Both the position numbers and the translations under genes were made by a program. This document shows positions 18,986 through 25,577 of a stretch of 25,577 nucleotides of DNA, one piece after another. Every line of letters begins with the position of its first letter. The stretch's first letter is position 1. The stretch is from Carex sylvatica (Eukaryota; Streptophyta; Magnoliopsida; Poales; Cyperaceae). The notes beneath the pieces are model-generated. The model did not search any database, had not been told where the DNA came from, and saw only the letters and a list, made by a program, of their open reading frames with translations. Where the stretch lies: assembly GCA_964058845.1 (NCBI GenBank), contig CAXKVR010000342.1, positions 1 through 25,577 of the forward strand, given 5' to 3'.

Positions 18986-21900
18986 TCAAACACCATATCT
19001 GGTCAATTTCTGAACTATTTGAGGATCCAGTGTAGCCATGCACTGTTCCCATCCAGCCCCCAGCATCTAAGCAACAAAGAAAAAATGAAGTTGAGAGAAA
19101 ATCATCAGATTTGAATTAATGGTGCATGTTACAATTAGTCCAAGCAAGATTACAGTACCAGCTCTTTCAGTAAAATTAAATTTTTTTGGAATTGTACTCT
19201 GTTTCTTCAAATAAAATTTTGGAATATTTTTAAAAATTAAGAAAAAAGGAATACCTGCTTATAAGCAGCCAAAACCTGGCTTACTTCAGAGTGTAGCTCT
19301 TGACTTCTTATCTCCTAACAAACAACAAAAGAGTTAAGGCAGAAAAATAATTTAATTCTTTATATAGTGCATAATTTGGTTAAAAGTATAAAACTTAAAT
19401 AAAATCATCAAAATATAGTTTTAATCAAATTAACAAAAATATATTCTTTCTGATTTTGAAAATAATACTTAAAACTATAAAAATAAATCATATTTTTCTA
19501 TATATGATGCGAAAGGGGAAATTTTGGTAAAGAGAGGATAAGGATTTGTTGCCCATATTACTACAGGTTATTAAAGAGAATTCTTAAATCCCACGTATTG
19601 CGAAATGAATATATATTCCAAAATTTAATATTACGGAGAATTCCTTACATGCCAACTAGCACAAGCTCGGCAGATGTTGGGAAGGGAGCTCACGGCTAAC
19701 TGTGGATTTGCTCTCACCTAATTTTGACAACAAAAAATGATGCCCATAAAGAAGTGCAAATATTGTCTTCTCCAAAAAAATTTACTCCTTCCACCAGGAG
19801 GTTCAAATGTAAAAAGTAAAACTATGTAACAATTACCATTGCACAAAGACCGTGGAAAGCATCCTCTTTCTCAAAATCATCCCTAATCCTGCATCAGTAA
19901 CAACAAATTGCACACAAAAAGTTTCAGAACATAACAAATTCAAGTTAAAGCATCAATTTTCTCACACAACAAAAATCCAATAATTGGCATCTGCCCAATT
20001 TATTAAGACAGGACTAGCCCAACAAATCCCACATGAAAAACACACTTACGCGCATAAAACATCACACCAAGGTTGCATGAAGTGGTTGAGATGAGGTGAG
20101 ACAACATCCGCACAGACCCAGCCCAGCCTCCCTAATGTTATCGCACTATTTTCTAGAAGTGATTTGTGTAGGCCCTGATATTACATTAAATTAATCAAAA
20201 CAATTAGTTACGATATATAAAAGAAATACAAGTTTAGCTAGTTGAAACACACAGAAAGTCAAAAGCACCATTTTCTAGAAGTGATTTATGTAGGCCCTGA
20301 CATTACATTAAATTAATCAAAAAAATTAGTTACGATATACAAAAGAAATACAAGTTTAGGTAGTTGAAACACACAGAAAGTCAAAAGCAATAATATATAT
20401 CAATTTAAGATAAGTACTAACACACCTCTGGATTTTTAAGAATGGGAACGAGGCATGAGATGATATTAATGACCACAGGAGATATTTCCTTGCCTGCCTG
20501 CATAAAACACATTCACTTCTGGTATTTAATTTCAAGCTAGAATTGAAACTGTAAGCATAATTTGAATTTCAATTGGTTTTGAGCTACTCAAAAAGATGGT
20601 TCGTTAATCATATTAAGGTTCTACAAAATCAGATGTCTGTACTGTTTAGGTCCTATCCAGTACTAGTTTGAACTGAATTGGTTTAGTTTTGTATAGTGCC
20701 CAATTGCACAATTCAGAGTGTAATTGAAGCCAATTTAGGTTTCATCAAGGAAAACTGAAGCTTAAGTGCTTCTTGTTCCACAACTGAAGGTAACTGATGC
20801 CTAATAACACAATCAGGTGTTTATTAGAAACATATGCACTGACCTTGATAGCTATTTCTCCAATAGCCCAACAAGCATTGTTTGCCACTGAGACAGCCTC
20901 CTTTACAGCCGTAGAATTCTGTGGAAAAATTAAGCAAGTATTAGAAGAGCACAAACTAAATGCAAATAAAAAATTGTCAAAATAAATTAAAAAGAACAAT
21001 ATATTAGATACCAGTTGTTTAGCTGCAACATTAAGGAAGTCCAGGAGACGAGAATGCAAATGTACAGGGCAAACCTAAATTATGAAAGAAATATATAAGT
21101 TGAAAAAAGAAAACAATAATTATAGCAATGGCAACTTCCTCAAGAACAAAAAATCTTATCCTTCATGAATATGCTTTCAAACTAAATGGCACATCACATA
21201 TACATTGAACTAACATCTTGCTGTGAGATACAACAAATAACATCCAGTAAATTTGTTCTGTTACCCAAAACTCCAAATTGATATATAATTGAACTATTAA
21301 ATTGAGATTCAGATTTTAAGTTTGTTTCAGTCATTTCGGGACAGTTTACACAAATTTTGGCCAATTAAAATTGGCAACTGATGCTTGACTGTCAGTTGAA
21401 AATAACAGTAAAAGAAAAATGGTAACAGAACAAACCCTAGCAAGGTCCCCGAGGAGTGCAAGAGCACTTTGTCGAATATCAGCCACCTCATCCATGCAAC
21501 ATTGCAAAAGCAAATCTGTTAAATTGCTTTTTGCAACCTACAAAAATAATAACCACAATGTTCATTAATTACTGTGCAGTCAAAAGCTACAACTAAATAA
21601 ATAGTAACAACACAAAAGTAATATAGGAAGAACCATACCAGGCTTTCTATACCACCACCAAGGCCTTCAGCCAAGCCTGACAAAAGATCGAGCGAGCATA
21701 CAATAAACTCCTTGTCATATAGTACACCGGCTGCCGCCTGATCAGCCTGCTGGTAAAAAAAAAATTGCATATATTTCTTGAGAAAAATATAACATATGCG
21801 AGGGGATTTTGTGACCTGATATTTAATTGTTCTTAGCACCACCGAAAATGTATCATATTTTGCACTAGCAGCAAGCACTTACGCAATTTTTGCTCCGGTT

Positions 21901-24900
21901 AACCTTGGTCCCAACAGTTGGACAGTACTCAGCATATAGCACGAGAAATGTAAAAGAACCAAATGTAACATTCATTCAATAAAGTAGAGTCAACTAAAAC
22001 AAAGGACCTTAGCCAACTGCTGGGACTGGATAAGACTGATACACCTCTGGAACACTGGTTCAGCAAATTGCGAAAAGCCTGGGCCAAGTGCCTGGAAAAA
22101 AAAAAAAAAAATGTAAGAAGAACACTATCGACATATTTATAAAATCAAAAGAATTCTATCAAACAAGGTATTTCATAGCAAGGTATACTGCCAAGAAGGT
22201 AAGTAATTTCAACAAACATATGCATGGCAAAACAATTATACTGGAGAGAAAGATACAAGCTAATGAAAGGTACTCTAAGCAAGTTGATAAAAAAAAAAAA
22301 AATTGCTTAAAGCAATATGAGTTAAACATCAATAAGAAGAATGAAGGAGATACCTGAGCTATGGAAGTAAAACACTCAAGTAGAGGAAAAAGATCCTTGT
22401 CAGCATTTGACAATTGCTGCCACTTTGATATTAATGGTGGCATTAATATTTCAAGATACTTAGGCTGCATTAATCAATCAAACAAAGTCAGGAATACACA
22501 TATCTGCCACTTATAAAACCTCAATTTAAGTTCTTGTCTCATGTATTCAGATTTCTCATAATATCCAACCCTTATTAATATTACTGAAATGCACGCAACG
22601 TTTCTACATCCTGTGAAATTTTATACACATTGCCCACAAACAGTTTTTGCCAAGATAAGTGTGCTAGGTTCAAAAATCCTATGCTCCAAACCCAGTTAAA
22701 TTAGATCAGGGAAAAATTACTATGATGCATTAGGGAATTTATTTGTAACTTAGCCCTCTCCTTAAAATTTTAAGAAAAGGAAAAGGAGAACCAACTATTA
22801 AAATTTGACAACATATTAGTGGAAGCTAAGACATATACCTGGTTTAACTCCGCACCTACTGCATCAGCAAGAGTGCCAATAGCATCATACAAAATTCGAA
22901 GATTCTTTCTCTACATTAATAAAAAAACACATGGTACAAAACAGGAAATCAAAAAAAGAAGGAAAAAGACGTGTTCTGTCTAAGAAAATACAAGTTGAAA
23001 TTTGCTCAAGAAAATAACAGCAACTCTTTAATTTAAACCTGATATTTCACATATGCAAGTAAAAGATGTTGTAGAATGACTTCCAAGCGTGGGACCAACT
23101 CCTCAGCTGCCTCCTATTGTGCATATTGCAAAATAAATTAAAACAAATCAACAAATATATATAAAGAACAATTTCCAGTGTCATTATAATATTTTTTCCG
23201 TAAAACAACCAATCACCCCACCAAACTTCTTTCTGTAGTGAATAGAATAATCTGTTTGGTGTTTGATAAAGATAACGAGTGTAAGTTTAAAAAACAAAAA
23301 CCTCTTCAAGTGTAGCAAAAGCAGAGCAGGCGGCCTCCTGGACCCGCTTGTTAGTGTCTAAAATTCTCCTAAGTAATCCCATGAGAATCTTTTCAAACTG
23401 TTCTTGGCCTTTTGGATGCTCGACGCTCTACATTAAGAAATCAAATTATTAGAGTAAACACACTATCACCCAGTTTGTATTTTGGTCTCTAAAAATTCTG
23501 GCCTGTGCAGTTGATCCATGCCATCAAGCTTTGTTCCAAATATAGATAGATATCCATATTTTACCTAATTGCAAGTCATACTGAAAGATATTTTACCTAT
23601 TTCAACTCTTATTGAAATTACTAATACTTAAATCCATCTTAACAATAAGACCTGAATGCAAGGTCAACATAATCAGAGTGTTTAAAGGCATTGGGAACAT
23701 TGAAAAGTTAAGGAAATAAAATTAAACTTTGGTGATCATGATATAATATACTTTTTCTAATTTCAAACTCTTCTTGGATCTGTTTCAAAAAAAATTCAGA
23801 TATATAAATCTGTATTTTGCCGACAGGACACTATCATTACAATACCAGCACAAAATCAGTTTGCTTTTAATTTAACAAAAAAAACTAAGTAAATAAAAGC
23901 CTTTTGTCATATAATTCAATTGAATTTTTACCTGAATAATAAATCGACTAAAGCGAGAAAGTGTCCAGCAAGTGATACTCCTTATCAGCGGGAATTTATC
24001 ATCAAGCAAAGGAATTAGGAATGTCACAATCTACATAAGGAAAGAAAACATCAACTCTTAGAGCCCATCTTAATATAATATTCAACTTTTATTCAGGAAA
24101 ATGAAATGCGAGAGAACAGAAATTTTAGAGCTAACAAGATCACAGATTTTGATTGTTATCTTCATAAACAAATTGGGTGATAGTGTTATCTTCGTAAAAT
24201 AATTTAGTGAACCAATTTACTTAAGAAATCAAACCAAGTGAACCACTAAATTTAAGTAAAACAAATTGGGTGATAGTGTGTGTTTTACTTAAGAAAAGGC
24301 CAGCTTTTAGTAACAAATTTTGATTATCTTCGTAAAAAAAAATTGTGTAACAAATTTTGATTATTTATTAACAAATTTTCATTTAATAACAAATTTGTGT
24401 TTTACGAAGATTAAAAAAAATGTTTTACTTTAAGAAATAAACACACACTTGCCCTTTTGGATGGTTCACTAAATTTATAAAACAAATTGGTTCACTAAAT
24501 AGTAAATTGTTATCTTCGTAAAACAAATTTTAACTGAGAGTTTTTCATGACAATGAGGGGGCCCACTTGTGTGACTTCCTATCCAGATTAGGTGCAGACT
24601 GTAGTTTATATTATATATACTTTCTTCATGATTCATAAGCAGTACTCATATAAGGATAAACGGTGATGACCATTAGATTGCATATTATATTATATTTATG
24701 TTGACCAAAATGCAAAACCCTATGCCGTAATACATGAAAATACCAGATTCACCTTTTTTGTCAGCAATCCATAACAATTTACTTATATTCAGAGGTTCAG
24801 CAACCTTGTGAATACAGGGCAGACAATAAAAAAATATAATTACAATCAGTTTGCCATCTTCCTAGTTAAATTTTCACTTTGGGGCCCCAATATCATTGCT

Positions 24901-25577
24901 TTTCGCTAGCATTACCAAATAAAATAAAAAAATACAATATAATATACCTCTGGAAGGAGGGGATAGAGACCGTTAATGCAACCTTCAGCTATGGCTCCTA
25001 TCGCCAGCACAGCTGCTTCTCTCTCCTTCCAAGATGCATCATCTGTTCTGGATAGGTTTTGCTTCCGAGTGAAGAAGAGGGAGAGAGACAGACAGAGAAA
25101 GAGAGATTTAGTCTACTTAGGTTCAGAAAGAAATGAGAGGGGATTTACTCTACTTGTGCTTGAAAATTGCAAATAAATATGAATATATTCGAGTTATTAG
25201 AAAGAAATAACTAACTTCAATCACAGGTATCAATGTAGGAAGGATTTCATCATGGAATACATTAGAAAGAACATCTAAACCAGCAGCACTACATTTTCGC
25301 AAGTTCCACATATTTACTGCATCGTCATCCTGCTTTTACAAAGATACAAGTACCCCATTTAATTAATGGTAAGAAAAAAAGAAAAAACTAAAACACTAAA
25401 CTTGATTAGTCTTATCATGAGTTTATTCAGATGAGTCAAGACCAATAGAGTTCTTGCTCCAAAATATCCAATAAACAGAAAAACAATTCAACTTAACAGA
25501 ATGAAAACATTACATCGTCCTCTCCATCTTCAGATCCATGAAAGCGTGACGAATGGAACCGGGGTTTCAGATCCTGT
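18986..25577 (-). CDS. TRN1: Transportin 1 (importin-beta family), C-terminal ~554 residues, 5' partial
   Basis: Nineteen exons: 25514-25577, 25216-25329, 24948-25061, 23932-24030, 23302-23427, 23039-23113, 22839-22910, 22354-22464, 22008-22091, 21639-21746, 21436-21537, 21012-21074, 20844-20918, 20426-20497, 20050-20174, 19837-19888, 19649-19717, 19255-19314, 18986-19066. All but one junction are phase 0. The family is identified by the acidic H8 loop (SEDGEDD then DDD), [80 protein letters not shown] and the C-terminal QKLTRYGV. Transportins are HEAT-repeat nuclear import receptors for PY-NLS cargo. Arabidopsis TRN1 imports GRP7 and has been linked to AGO1 miRNA loading. No frame lesion is seen. 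Upstream HEAT repeats lie outside the window. Confidence 0.96.
20143..20386. repeat. 122-bp tandem duplication spanning a TRN1 splice acceptor
   Basis: Units 20143-20264 and 20265-20386 differ at about six positions. Each contains, on the minus strand, intron end, acceptor CAG and the first ~30 nt of one exon (GGCCTACA(C/T)AAATCACT). The exon at 20050-20174 continues correctly only from the lower unit. The upper unit carries a second acceptor at 20296/20297 and would read into a stop codon (TAA) about 20 codons later. Confidence 0.93.
24160..24535. repeat. Scrambled short repeats in a TRN1 intron
   Basis: Words such as ACAAATTGGGTGATAGTG (24168 and 24261), TTATCTTCGTAAAA (24185 and 24510), TAACAAATTTTGATTAT (about 24310 and 24348) and TTCACTAAAT recur several times in mixed orientation within the large intron between exons 24948-25061 and 23932-24030. 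No element ends are visible. It is probably a repeatedly rearranged local duplication. Confidence 0.6.

Noticed and set aside
24976..25176. Plus-strand open frame of 66 codons
   Set aside because: Antisense shadow of a TRN1 exon and its neighbouring intron.

Overview
This is nuclear DNA from a flowering plant. Three genes have many short exons with GT..AG introns: a V-ATPase subunit H, an organelle-targeted PLS-type pentatricopeptide (PPR) protein and a transportin. The intergenic DNA is very AT-rich and holds many fold-back MITEs. The species cannot be fixed from the sequence alone.

Layout: (1) 1-3525, plus strand: the last four coding exons of VHA-H (C-terminal half of V-ATPase subunit H), with two fold-back MITEs and a transposon terminus in its introns. 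(2) 3526-8328: a transposon-rich spacer. Its centre is a 2.2-kb fold-back element (4509-6729) with a perfect 9-bp target duplication and other MITEs nested in its TA-rich middle. (3) 8329-11224, minus strand: a complete two-exon PPR gene (888 aa) resembling Arabidopsis MEF13 (At3g02330), a mitochondrial C-to-U editing factor. (4) 12697-16634, minus strand: a decayed CDKC (CDK9/P-TEFb-like kinase) paralogue. Exon 1 through the last exon can be traced, but the exons for the PITAIRE helix and hinge are gone, one exon has a 1-nt deletion, and a 1.7-kb hAT-like element (12826-14520) sits inside the last exon. (5) 16856-18985: another 9-bp-TSD MITE, degenerate repeats and an AT microsatellite. (6) 18986-25577, minus strand: 19 exons giving the C-terminal ~554 residues of transportin 1 (TRN1), whose 5' part lies beyond the window. 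A 122-bp tandem duplication there has copied one splice acceptor.

The genes do not form a pathway: vacuolar acidification, organelle RNA editing and nuclear import are unrelated neighbours, as is usual in plants. I found no wholly new system. The points of interest are structural: a family of fold-back MULE-type elements with readable 9-bp target duplications, a hAT insertion whose host exon can be reconstructed on both sides, a possible exon-carrying (Pack-type) hAT, and a decoy splice acceptor in TRN1. Exon boundaries were placed by hand from splice consensus, reading-frame continuity and remembered family sequences. No alignment program was run.
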